Part shown: positions 8,675-16,359 of the stretch, in pieces
How positions within the stretch are numbered: position 1 is the stretch's first letter
Layout: every line of letters begins with the position of its first letter
Origin: Parahoeflea alexandrii
GTDB lineage: Bacteria > Pseudomonadota > Alphaproteobacteria > Rhizobiales > Rhizobiaceae
Length of the DNA: 64,000 nt
Assembly: GCF_024105735.1 (NCBI RefSeq)
Contig: NZ_JAAAML010000004.1
Span: 310,001 to 374,000, forward strand
Direction: 5' to 3'
Made by a program: the position numbers and the translations under genes
The notes under the pieces: generated by a model
Database searches by the model: none
What the model saw: the letters and a program-made list of their open reading frames with translations, nothing else
Told to the model about the DNA's origin: nothing

Positions 8675-9730
8675 ATGAAAATCATACGCAGAAAAGCCCT
8701 GGCCCTCTTTGCGGGCCTCGCCGCTGCAGCCGTCACCCTGCCCGCGAGCCTTGCAACGGCTGCAGACATGCCGGCGCCGCTCGACAACCCCGGCGATGTG
8801 AAGATCGCGCTGGTGCGCTATCTCTCCACCGGTGACTTCTTTCAGGCCTATCTGTCGGGCGTGGAAAAGCAGGCCGAAGCACTTGGCGTCGATCTCCGGG
8901 TCCTCGACAGCCGTCAGGACGCGGCCCTTCAGGCCGACATGGTCGACCAGGCAATTGCATTGGGCGTCGACGGGATCATCATCCAGCACGGCCTGACGGA
9001 ATCGATGAAGGAAGCCGCCCAGCGCGCGGTGGACGCCGGCATCAAGGTCGTGGCCTTCGACGTCAATGTCGAAAACGACGCGATCCCGCAGATCGAGCAG
9101 TCGGATTACCTGCTCGGCAAGCTGGCGCTGGAACAGGCGATCAAGGACAACGGCACCGAATGGAAGGCCGGCTATGTCTACGTGCCCGGCATCGCTCCGC
9201 TCGACCGCCGTCACGTCGCATGGGAAGAGGTCAAGGCCGCCAATCCGGGTATCGTGGAAGCCGCCCAGATCGGCACGCTCGACAACCCGATCGCCAACTC
9301 GAACGCCAACCAGGCACGCTCGGTGCTGCAGGCAAACCCGGACATCTCGGTGTTCTTCGCTCCCTATGACGAATTCGCCAAGGGCGTGAAGATCGCGGTG
9401 GACGAAGCCGGCATGTCGCAGGACATCAAGATCTATTCCGCCGACGTCTCGACCGCCGACATCTCGGCGATGCGCGAGCCTGACAGCGCCTGGGCGGCAA
9501 CCGTTGCGACCAACCCGGCAGTTGTCGGCGAAGTCTCGGTACGGGCTCTCGCCATCATGCTGACCGGCGGCGAACCCGGTGCCCAGGTGGTGGTGCCGCC
9601 AACCCTGATCACGCAGGACTTCCTCATCGAGAACGACATCAAGAACATGGAAGAACTCTCGGCCAAGATGCCGCAATTTGCCCATGCCGATGTCGCGATG
9701 ACCGACTGGATGCCGCTGCCGGCACGCTGA
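8675..9730 (+). CDS. Periplasmic sugar-binding protein of the ribose-type ABC transporter
   Basis: 351 residues. A classical signal peptide (MKIIRRKALALFAGLAAAAV, cleavage after ATA or AAD) precedes a periplasmic binding protein 1 domain: KIALVRYLSTGDFFQAYLSG at the start, IIIQHGLTESMKEAAQRAVD and VVAFDVNVEND in the middle, FFAPYDEFAKGVKIAVDEAG towards the end. Start chosen for its strong GGAGG ribosome site. It delivers the sugar to the permease and is the last gene of the operon, followed by a strong terminator. The ligand cannot be read from sequence alone. Confidence 0.92.
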   Translation: MKIIRRKALALFAGLAAAAVTLPASLATAADMPAPLDNPGDVKIALVRYLSTGDFFQAYLSGVEKQAEALGVDLRVLDSRQDAALQADMVDQAIALGVDGIIIQHGLTESMKEAAQRAVDAGIKVVAFDVNVENDAIPQIEQSDYLLGKLALEQAIKDNGTEWKAGYVYVPGIAPLDRRHVAWEEVKAANPGIVEAAQIGTLDNPIANSNANQARSVLQANPDISVFFAPYDEFAKGVKIAVDEAGMSQDIKIYSADVSTADISAMREPDSAWAATVATNPAVVGEVSVRALAIMLTGGEPGAQVVVPPTLITQDFLIENDIKNMEELSAKMPQFAHADVAMTDWMPLPAR

Positions 9731-9752
9731 TCCAACATCCCTCCCAGGATGG

Positions 9753-9783
9753 AAAGGCCGCATCTCCGGATGCGGCCTTTTTT
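9753..9783 (+). terminator. Rho-independent terminator of the sugar ABC operon
   Basis: A perfect 12-base-pair stem, AAAGGCCGCATC and GATGCGGCCTTT, with a TCCG loop, followed by a T run. It lies 22 bases after the binding-protein stop. Confidence 0.9.
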
Positions 9784-9878
9784 CTGCGCTCACATCGCTT
9801 CTTCAAGCCCTCGCCAAACCACACAGGTCAGCGGCTTTCGGCAAGGCCAAAGCCATTTCAGCAGGCTCTCCTTGCGGC

Positions 9879-9911
9879 AAAAAAATGGGGCCGGTCTTTC
9901 AACCGCGCCCC
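9879..9911 (-). terminator. Rho-independent terminator of the transketolase/RuBisCO-like operon
   Basis: Read on the minus strand: GGGGC, a bulged G, CGGT, a six-base loop, ACCG, GCCCC, then A and seven T. It lies 33 bases after the stop of the RuBisCO-like gene and faces the ABC operon terminator. Confidence 0.75.
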
Positions 9912-9943
9912 ACAGTTTCCAGGACAGACCCCGGTTGTTTCAA

Positions 9944-11074
9944 TCAGGCCGCTATGCTGTCGACGGCGTCGCGCATGGCGCGCACCGCCTCCCCGATCGC
10001 CTCGCCGGCGCGCAGCAGGCTGCCGCCGAGCAGGAAGACCACGTCCTCGCCATACATCGAGACCATGTCGCCTGCGCGCTCCACGCTCATGCCGCCGCCG
10101 GGGCTCGGCATCATCGGCCGGCCGATGCCGTCGGACGCGCGGCAGGCCTCTGCAATCGACAGGCATTCCTCGACGCTGAAGCCGAAGCGGCCGCCGACAT
10201 TGGGGAACACCGAAATGTCGGATCCGGCCAGACGCTGGAACACGCCGTACATGATGGCGTGGGAAACACCGGTTTCAGGCGTCAGCACAAAGGGGCCGGT
10301 GAAACTCGGATGGGTCATGATCGGCAGATCGAAGGACGGATCGCGCGACAGCGCCTGCACCACGCCAAAGCCCATCAGGCCGGGCATCAGCAGCAGGCCA
10401 CCGGCGCCCGCCTCCCTGGCCTGGAACGCCTCGTCCACAGGCGAACCGGTGTGGCCGGTCACGTTGACGAAATAGAGCGCCGAGCCGCCGGACCTGGCGT
10501 TGGCCTCGGCCACCGCGGCGCTCACCGCCTTCACACGTTCACCGAACGGGGCCATTGTCTGGTTGGCGAGGCCATGGTCGTCCTTGATGATGTCGGCGCC
10601 GCCGAGCGTGCAACGGTAGGCGATGTCGGCGAGTTGTCTGACGCTCGAACCCTGCGGCTTGATCACCGGCGAAATCAAGCCTCCCCTTCCGCGTCCCGAT
10701 CGCGCGCGAACACCTTCGATGCCAAAGCGCGGGCCGGCAAAACGCTCGCGGATCACCCGGCCGGGCTCGAAGCCCGTCACGCGAATATTCTGCTGGATCG
10801 AGGAATTGCCGAAGATCACGTTGATCAGCTGGATGATCTCGTCGCCGGCGCTGTCGGGACTGTAGGAGATCTCCGCCTCATAGGTATTGCCGCCAAGATG
10901 CCTGACGCTTTCAATCTGGCCGACGATCTCGTCGCTTATGTAGCCCTTAGGCACGATGTCGCCAGGGATCTCGACCGTCTGCTCGAGCGCGATGCCAAGC
11001 GCCCGCTGGTCGGCATCCTGCGGATTGTCCGCCAGAAGCCGGTAGCGGACGCGGAAACGGCTGTCGTCCGCCAT
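9944..11074 (-). CDS. RuBisCO-like protein (form IV), probable sugar-phosphate isomerase/enolase
   Basis: 376 residues of RuBisCO large-subunit fold, without carboxylase activity by residue comparison. The lysine of the KPKxG motif is kept (IKPQG, K139) but the second lysine is Q. The metal/carbamate site reads GGADIIKDDHGL (K164, D166), with histidine where RuBisCO has glutamate. The catalytic histidine remains (MTHPS, H255) but the loop-6 lysine is absent. The phosphate-binding glycines are kept (SPGGGM; LLGGSL). Form IV proteins act in methionine salvage as enolases or as 1,3-isomerases of 5-methylthioribulose 1-phosphate, and others act on apiose-derived acids. It follows the split transketolase by two bases, in the same regulon as mtnKA. 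I infer isomerisation of MtnA's product to a 5-phosphate, the kind of substrate a transketolase could use. Confidence 0.88.
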   Translation of the reverse strand: MADDSRFRVRYRLLADNPQDADQRALGIALEQTVEIPGDIVPKGYISDEIVGQIESVRHLGGNTYEAEISYSPDSAGDEIIQLINVIFGNSSIQQNIRVTGFEPGRVIRERFAGPRFGIEGVRARSGRGRGGLISPVIKPQGSSVRQLADIAYRCTLGGADIIKDDHGLANQTMAPFGERVKAVSAAVAEANARSGGSALYFVNVTGHTGSPVDEAFQAREAGAGGLLLMPGLMGFGVVQALSRDPSFDLPIMTHPSFTGPFVLTPETGVSHAIMYGVFQRLAGSDISVFPNVGGRFGFSVEECLSIAEACRASDGIGRPMMPSPGGGMSVERAGDMVSMYGEDVVFLLGGSLLRAGEAIGEAVRAMRDAVDSIAA

Positions 11075-11076
11075 CC

Positions 11077-12081
11077 CTACAGCGCCTCCGCCTTGACGGC
11101 GGAATGAACCGCGTCGACCCGGGCGCTAGCAAGCGCTTCCTCGTCGATGCCGGTCGAGGCGCCGATGATGCGCTCGATGCCGCGCACCAGCGCACCGGCA
11201 TCAAGCCCGTAATGCTTCATCAGGTAGGGCTTCGAGCCGCCATGGGCATAGGTGTCGTTGAGACCAAGCCGCACCAGCGGCTTGCCGACGCCGTTGTCGG
11301 CCATGATCTCGGCAACCAGAGAGCCGACTCCGCCGGTGATGACGTGGTTTTCGAGCACCACGACGCCCTTGGAGACCGAGCCGATATGATCGAGCAGCGC
11401 CTGCTCGTTGAACGGCTTGATGGTGTGGATGTGCAGATGCCGGATCGAGACACCGGCCCTGGACAGCGCGTCGCGGGCACGGAGTGCTTCTTCCGTGGCA
11501 ATGCCGGAGGTGACCACCAGAACATCGGCGCCCAAGGAAAGTTCGCGCATTTCGCCGACCTTGATCGGGCTGTCGAACAGGCGCGGAACCGAGCCGCGCA
11601 GGACGCGGCAATAGACCGGACCGTCGATGGAATCGGCTGCCTCGCAGATGCTCTCGACCTCGGTGGCGTCGCCGGTTTCGAGGATCGACATGTTTGGGAT
11701 CGACCGCATCACGGCAACATCCTCGATCGCCTGGTGGGTCATGCCGCCGGGCGTGGTTATGCCGGGCAGGAAGCCCATCAGGCGCACCTTGCGGCGCGGA
11801 TAGGCGACCGAGGCCATGAGCTGGTCGTAGGGCCTGCGGTAGAGGAAGACGCCAAAGGAATGCAGGAACGGGCGGTAGCCAGCAAGGCCTAGCCCTCCGG
11901 CAAAGCTCATCATGTTCTGCTCGGCCATGCCCAGCGACAGGAACTGGCCCGGGTGGCGGTCGCGGAAGCCGTCGATCTCGCAGGACGAAGTCAGGTCGGC
12001 GGACAGGCACAGCACATCGGGATGCTTGACGGCGTAGGCCTCGAAGGCCGACGCATAGGGGCGATTGACCATCTCAACCAT
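11077..12081 (-). CDS. Transketolase-like protein, C-terminal half (pyrimidine-binding and C-terminal domains)
   Basis: 334 residues corresponding to the second half of transketolase. The thiamine-activating glutamate is present (LSLGMAEQNM, E54), followed by the typical GLGLAGYRPFLHSFGVFLYRR region and a C-terminal transketolase domain. It would form an alpha2beta2 enzyme with the gene product of 12081-13025, whose stop codon overlaps this start by one base. Split transketolases are used in apiose and other unusual sugar pathways and are usually not the housekeeping enzyme. Position between the N-half and the RuBisCO-like gene suggests it cleaves a ketose 5-phosphate made by that protein (inference). 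Confidence 0.88.
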   Translation of the reverse strand: MVEMVNRPYASAFEAYAVKHPDVLCLSADLTSSCEIDGFRDRHPGQFLSLGMAEQNMMSFAGGLGLAGYRPFLHSFGVFLYRRPYDQLMASVAYPRRKVRLMGFLPGITTPGGMTHQAIEDVAVMRSIPNMSILETGDATEVESICEAADSIDGPVYCRVLRGSVPRLFDSPIKVGEMRELSLGADVLVVTSGIATEEALRARDALSRAGVSIRHLHIHTIKPFNEQALLDHIGSVSKGVVVLENHVITGGVGSLVAEIMADNGVGKPLVRLGLNDTYAHGGSKPYLMKHYGLDAGALVRGIERIIGASTGIDEEALASARVDAVHSAVKAEAL

Positions 12082-13025
12082 CAGTGCGTCTCCAGTTCAA
12101 TCGGGTCGATACCAAGCTCGGCGGCGATGGAAGCATTCATTTCGGCGCGCTCCTCCTCGGACTTGAACCGCACATAATGCAGCCGCGGGAAGCGTTTCTG
12201 CAGGAAGCTCATGCCCTGTGTGGGCGAGGAGCGGGCCAGGATGATCAGCGGCTGGCCTTCGTGCGGCTCGTTCCTGGCCTGGCGCATGGCGTCGAGATCA
12301 TGCGCATCGATCTCGACACAGACGGCACCAAAGGCGCGGAACTTGGCGGCGATGTCGCGGACTTCCATCACCGAATCCATGGCGCCGTCGCACTGCTGGT
12401 CGTTGACGTCCATCAGCGCCCAGAGATTGTCGATGCCGTGGTGGGCGGCTGCCTGCACCGCTTCCCAGGTCTGGCCCTCCTGGACCTCGCCATCGGACAT
12501 GAAGACGCAGACCCCACCGCTTTCGCCGCGCCGCTTGCGGCCAAAGGCCAGGCCCGCGCCGGTCGACAGGCCGATGCCGAGGGTTCCGTTGTGGACCTCC
12601 ATGCCGGGCGAATGCTCGGCGCCGATCATCTCGACCGACGAGCCGTCCTTGTTGAACATCTCAAGCCCTTCGGCATCCATCCGGCCGGTCTCGATCAAAG
12701 TCGCATAGGCCACCAGCGCGTAATGCGCGGGCGCAATGAACAGCCGGTCATACTGTGGCTCGAACGGGCCATTGTAGCCGGCGCCGGTGACATAATCCGG
12801 ATTGTCGGCGGAGGGGACGCCGGCGAAAGGTCTGGGCACTGCCGGCAACACCGGCTCGCCCAGATTCAGGGCCTCGTTATAGAGGAACGCCAGTTGCTCG
12901 GCTGCCGAACAGGCCTGGCTGAGATAGCCGCCATTGTTACGCATCGAATGTTCGAACACCCGTCTGCGGATTCCCATGGCTATGTCTTCGGTCGAACGTT
13001 TGTTGCGCACATCTGCCTCCCTCAT
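12081..13025 (-). CDS. Transketolase-like protein, N-terminal half (thiamine diphosphate-binding domain)
   Basis: 314 residues. The thiamine diphosphate/magnesium motif is SDGEVQEG with a downstream VND (D178 and N208), a GDG motif whose first glycine is serine. The conserved GMEVHNGTLG segment is present near 141, but the early GHPG-type segment of transketolase reads GGYLSQ (32-37), so the donor-site histidine there is replaced by tyrosine. The next conserved histidine may be H101 (PAHYAL). These changes near the sugar site suggest an unusual donor sugar. First gene of the transketolase/RuBisCO-like operon, with operator site 3 starting 26 bases upstream. Confidence 0.87.
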   Translation of the reverse strand: MREADVRNKRSTEDIAMGIRRRVFEHSMRNNGGYLSQACSAAEQLAFLYNEALNLGEPVLPAVPRPFAGVPSADNPDYVTGAGYNGPFEPQYDRLFIAPAHYALVAYATLIETGRMDAEGLEMFNKDGSSVEMIGAEHSPGMEVHNGTLGIGLSTGAGLAFGRKRRGESGGVCVFMSDGEVQEGQTWEAVQAAAHHGIDNLWALMDVNDQQCDGAMDSVMEVRDIAAKFRAFGAVCVEIDAHDLDAMRQARNEPHEGQPLIILARSSPTQGMSFLQKRFPRLHYVRFKSEEERAEMNASIAAELGIDPIELETH

Positions 13026-13050
13026 TCATGGCGACAATGTCGCGATAATA

Positions 13051-13077
13051 GACAAATGTCAACATTGATGGCAAATG
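13051..13077 (-). promoter_or_regulatory. Operator site 3 of 3, upstream of the split transketolase operon
   Basis: Read on the minus strand the site begins CATTTGCCA and ends TTGACATTTGTC, matching the CATTTGnCA ... TTGACTTTTGTC pattern of sites 1 and 2. TTGCCA, a 19-base gap and TATTAT form a possible promoter overlapping it. The plus-strand run GCAAATGTATA (13071-13081) also matches the run next to site 1 (TCAAATGTATA at 2511). Confidence 0.62.
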
Positions 13078-13115
13078 TATAAATGGTGCGGTTCCGAGGG
13101 CGAAACCCAGAAATG

Positions 13116-13149
13116 GAAACGCCGGACACCACAGGGTGCCCGGCGTTTC
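13116..13149 (-). terminator. Probable terminator of the livKMHFG operon
   Basis: A stem of about 15 base pairs with one mismatch (GAAACGCCGGACACC and GGTGCCCGGCGTTTC, separated by a short loop). It lies 24 bases after the livK stop. The T run on the minus strand is short (ATTTCT), so termination strength is uncertain. Confidence 0.6.
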
Positions 13150-13173
13150 GATCTTGCTCAGAAGAGCCTTGTA

Positions 13174-14400
13174 TCAGCCGCCGACTTCGCCGGAGATGAT
13201 GTCACCGAAGGTTTCCCAGCGCTCGCCGTTGAACTTCATCAACTGCATCTGCTCGATCGGGAAGTAGTCGGTCTCGGTCGTGTTCATCGTCATGCCGGGC
13301 AGGAACAGCGGCAGGGTGACGTCCTTCATGCTGGCAGCCTGCTTGAGCACGTTCTCGCGCGTCAGGTCATCACCCGCCTGATCAAGGATGTGCACCATGG
13401 TCTGCGCCACCGAATATCCGTAGGTGGTGAAGCTCGAGAGCTTGTCACCGTCCGGATAATACTTGTCCATGAAGGCGTTCCAGTCCTTGGCGCCCTGGTC
13501 GTCCGCCCACTGGGGATCCTGCATGTCCTTGAGATAGGCGGTGGAGATGAGACCGGTGGAAGCTTCCAGTCCGGCAGGCGTGAGAACCGCGCCCACCGAG
13601 TTGGAAACGTTGGCGACGATCTGGGTTGCATCCCAGCCAATCTCGTGGGCCTTCTTGATGCCCTGAGCGGCGAATTTCGGCGTCGCGAAACTGACAAAGA
13701 CATTGGCGCCGGAAGCCTTCAACTTGACAACCTGCGAGTCCACGACCGGCTCGGCAACTTCGTAGGAAGCTTCGGCGACGACCATGTCGGCCTTGTCACC
13801 AAGCCCGGTCTTCAGACCATTGAGCAAGTCCTTGCCGAAATCGTCGTTCTGGAACATCACGGCGATCTTCGCATCGGGCATTTCGGAAGCGATCCAGCGA
13901 CCATAGATGATGCCCTCGCTCTGGTAGTTGGGCTGCCAGCCCATCGTCCACGGGGCTTCTCCCGGATTGCCGAACTTGGTGGCTCCGGTGGCAACGAGAA
14001 GCTGCGGCACCTTCTTCATGTTCATGTACTTCTCGATCGCCGAGTTCGACGGCGTTCCGAGCGACTGGAAGATCAGCAGAACCTCGTCGCTCTCGACGAG
14101 CTTGCGTGCCTGCTCCACCGCCTTGGGCGGCGAGTAGCCATCATCATAGGACAGGAAATTGACCGTGCGTCCGTTGATGCCGCCTTCTTCATTGACCTTG
14201 TCGAAATAGGCGGAAATCGTCTTGGCGATGGTCGAGTAGGCCGAAGCCGGCCCGCTGTAGGGCGCAATGTTGCCGATCGTGATTTCCGTATCGGTCACGC
14301 CAGGCATGTCTGCCGCCTGGCTGAGTGCCGGAAGTGACAGCCCGGCGCTCAAGACAAGCCCCGCGCCCACAAATTTGAGCATGTTACGTCGTTTGTGCAT
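13174..14400 (-). CDS. livK: Branched-chain-amino-acid-type ABC transporter, periplasmic binding protein
   Basis: 408 residues, LivK/HAAT family. The twin signal region (RRNMLKFVGAGLVLSAGLSL then ALSQAAD) is followed by ITIGNIAPYSGPASAYSTIAK, the usual start of the mature domain, and by INGRTVNFLSYDDGYSPPKA. Members bind branched-chain amino acids, but also aromatic and alicyclic acids. It is the distal gene of the operon and is preceded by a strong GGAGG site. Divergent neighbours encode acyl-CoA degradation, so the ligand is more likely a hydrophobic or dicarboxylic acid than leucine (inference). Confidence 0.88.
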   Translation of the reverse strand: MHKRRNMLKFVGAGLVLSAGLSLPALSQAADMPGVTDTEITIGNIAPYSGPASAYSTIAKTISAYFDKVNEEGGINGRTVNFLSYDDGYSPPKAVEQARKLVESDEVLLIFQSLGTPSNSAIEKYMNMKKVPQLLVATGATKFGNPGEAPWTMGWQPNYQSEGIIYGRWIASEMPDAKIAVMFQNDDFGKDLLNGLKTGLGDKADMVVAEASYEVAEPVVDSQVVKLKASGANVFVSFATPKFAAQGIKKAHEIGWDATQIVANVSNSVGAVLTPAGLEASTGLISTAYLKDMQDPQWADDQGAKDWNAFMDKYYPDGDKLSSFTTYGYSVAQTMVHILDQAGDDLTRENVLKQAASMKDVTLPLFLPGMTMNTTETDYFPIEQMQLMKFNGERWETFGDIISGEVGG

Positions 14401-14423
14401 GGTTTCCTCCCTTTAAGGTTGCA

Positions 14424-15470
14424 CTACCTATTCATACTCCGCTTGGACAACGCTGTCAGCGCCGCCTTCAACAGGCCTCCCAGCCCGGTTGGTATTGCGT
14501 ACATCATGAGGATCATGATGAGGCCGTAGACGGCGCCTGACAGGCCCTTGGACAGTTCCTCGGCGATATTGGGCACGAACATGATGAAGGCCCCGCCGAA
14601 CAGCGCGCCGGGCAGCCAGCCGACGCCGCCGACCACAAGCCCAACGACAAGGGCCACGGAGAGCGTGAATGTAAATGAATCAGGCGAGATGTACTGGACA
14701 ACGATGGCGCCGAGCGCACCGGCGACACCGGTGTAAAGCGCACTGACACCGAAGGCCAGGGATTTGAAAAGCGGCGTGTTCACGCCCATCGATCCCGCCG
14801 CAATCGGATTGTCGCGGATCGCCATCAGGGCGCGACCGGTCCGGCTGCCGACAAGATTCCTGGCGCAGACATAGGCCAGCAGACCGATGGCGAAAGTCAG
14901 GAAGTAAAGCCACTGATCAGGGTTGAGGGGCAACCCGAACGGCGCGTCAGGCTTGGAGATCACGATCCCCATGACACCGCTTGTCCAGTGCTCGAAAGGC
15001 GACAGCTTGAAGAGTTGCGGGGTGACGACGGCAAGCGCAAATGTCGCCAGCGCCAGATAGACACCTTCCAGACGCAACGCAGGCAGCCCGAACAGGAAGC
15101 CGACAACGAAGCAGATGATGCCGGCCACCGGCAGGGTCCACAGGTAGCCGATACCGAACTGGTCCATCATGATGGCGGCAGTATAGGCCCCGACGGCATA
15201 GAATGCGCCATGGCCCAGCGAGAACTGGCCGTTGATGCCGGTGAGGATATTGAGCCCGAGGATCGCGATCGCGTAGATCATCATCATCGTCAGCTGGAAG
15301 ATCAGGAAGTTTCCGGACAGGAAGGGCGCGGCAATTCCGATCGCGAGCAGGATGACGCCGGCCGTCCGCATGATCTTCGCGTTGCTTGTGGCCGCGGCGG
15401 GTTGAGGCAGGCTCACACCCTGCTTGGCCGGAGCCTGGCCGTCGGCGGTGGTCGTGGTGTTTGCGGACAT
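14424..15470 (-). CDS. livM: Liv-type ABC transporter permease
   Basis: 348 residues, LivM family: about nine membrane segments, with the conserved GLNILTGINGQFSLGHGAF near residue 75 and the cytoplasmic coupling loop ALMAIRDNPIAAGSMG near 215. A 30-residue polar, proline- and glutamine-containing N-terminus precedes the first membrane helix. It sits three bases after livH and 23 bases before livK, and pairs with LivH to form the channel. Confidence 0.9.
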   Translation of the reverse strand: MSANTTTTADGQAPAKQGVSLPQPAAATSNAKIMRTAGVILLAIGIAAPFLSGNFLIFQLTMMMIYAIAILGLNILTGINGQFSLGHGAFYAVGAYTAAIMMDQFGIGYLWTLPVAGIICFVVGFLFGLPALRLEGVYLALATFALAVVTPQLFKLSPFEHWTSGVMGIVISKPDAPFGLPLNPDQWLYFLTFAIGLLAYVCARNLVGSRTGRALMAIRDNPIAAGSMGVNTPLFKSLAFGVSALYTGVAGALGAIVVQYISPDSFTFTLSVALVVGLVVGGVGWLPGALFGGAFIMFVPNIAEELSKGLSGAVYGLIMILMMYAIPTGLGGLLKAALTALSKRSMNR

Positions 15471-15473
15471 CTA

Positions 15474-16349
15474 TCAGACCCTCTGTACGACGGTGCGGCC
15501 AAACAGGCCTGTGGGCTTGAACACCAGAACGGTGACGATCAGGAACAGCGCGATCGGCAATTTCAGTTCGCCACCGATCTCCGGGATGTAGGTGCCGGCG
15601 AGGTTCTCGATGATACCGACCATGAAGCCGCCAAAAACAGCACCGGTCGGGCTGGTCAACCCGCCAAGCACCGCGCCTGCAAAGCCGTAGAGCAGGATCG
15701 ACAGCATCATGTTGGGTTCAAGAAAGACGATGGGCGCTATCAGAATGCCGGCGACAGCGCCAATCGCCGCCGCCATGCCCCAGCCGAGCGCGATCATCCA
15801 GCCGACCCGGATACCGACCAGGCGGGCCGATGCGGGATTTTCGGCGGCGGCGCGCATGGCGAGGCCGACCCGTGTGTACTGGAAAAACAGGAACAGCATC
15901 ACAAGCACTGTCATGGTGACCGCGATCATGCCGATCTGGTGATTGCTGATCAGGCCGCCGAACTGCGAGCCTTCCCCGAAGGGGCTCGGGAACGGCTTGA
16001 TGGTGAAGTCCCAGATGAACCCGGCAAGGCTGTTGATGATGGCAAAGAGGCCGATGAAGACGACGATGTGGCTGAGCACCGGGGCGTCTCCGAGAGGCCG
16101 GATCACGAGCCGCTCGATGGCGACGCCGCCAGCAAAGGAAACGACCACTGTCAGCGGAATCACCAGCCAGTAGGGCACGCCCCAGGCCAGCATCTGCCAG
16201 GCGATGAAGGTGGAGAACATCGCCATTTCGCCCTGGGCAAAATTGAGGTGGTGAATGGCCTGATAGATCATTACCACGGCGAGTGCCATGCAGGCATAGA
16301 TTCCGCCGGTGGCGATGCCGGTGATCAGTTGCTGTGCGAGAAGCTCCAT
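15474..16349 (-). CDS. livH: Liv-type ABC transporter permease
   Basis: 291 residues, LivH family, about eight membrane segments. The conserved HHLNFAQGEMAMFSTFIAW near residue 32 and the coupling region MRAAAENPASARLVGIRV near 180 are clear. Its partner is the LivM protein encoded next. The glycine-rich stretch GFAGAVLGGLTSPTGAVFGG near the end is also typical. Housed in a five-gene transporter operon behind the IclR regulator. Confidence 0.92.
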   Translation of the reverse strand: MELLAQQLITGIATGGIYACMALAVVMIYQAIHHLNFAQGEMAMFSTFIAWQMLAWGVPYWLVIPLTVVVSFAGGVAIERLVIRPLGDAPVLSHIVVFIGLFAIINSLAGFIWDFTIKPFPSPFGEGSQFGGLISNHQIGMIAVTMTVLVMLFLFFQYTRVGLAMRAAAENPASARLVGIRVGWMIALGWGMAAAIGAVAGILIAPIVFLEPNMMLSILLYGFAGAVLGGLTSPTGAVFGGFMVGIIENLAGTYIPEIGGELKLPIALFLIVTVLVFKPTGLFGRTVVQRV

Positions 16350-16359
16350 CGTTTCCCCC

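Noticed and set aside
383-9730. L-rhamnose catabolic locus
   Set aside because: The aldolase fusion alone would suit, but rhamnose isomerase and kinase are absent; mtnA and mtnK are in their place.
9944-11074. True CO2-fixing RuBisCO
   Set aside because: Metal-site glutamate and loop-6 lysine are missing, and no small subunit or phosphoribulokinase is near.
9749-11107. 452-residue open frame opposite the RuBisCO-like gene
   Set aside because: The minus-strand frame carries all RLP motifs; this one begins within a terminator and has none.
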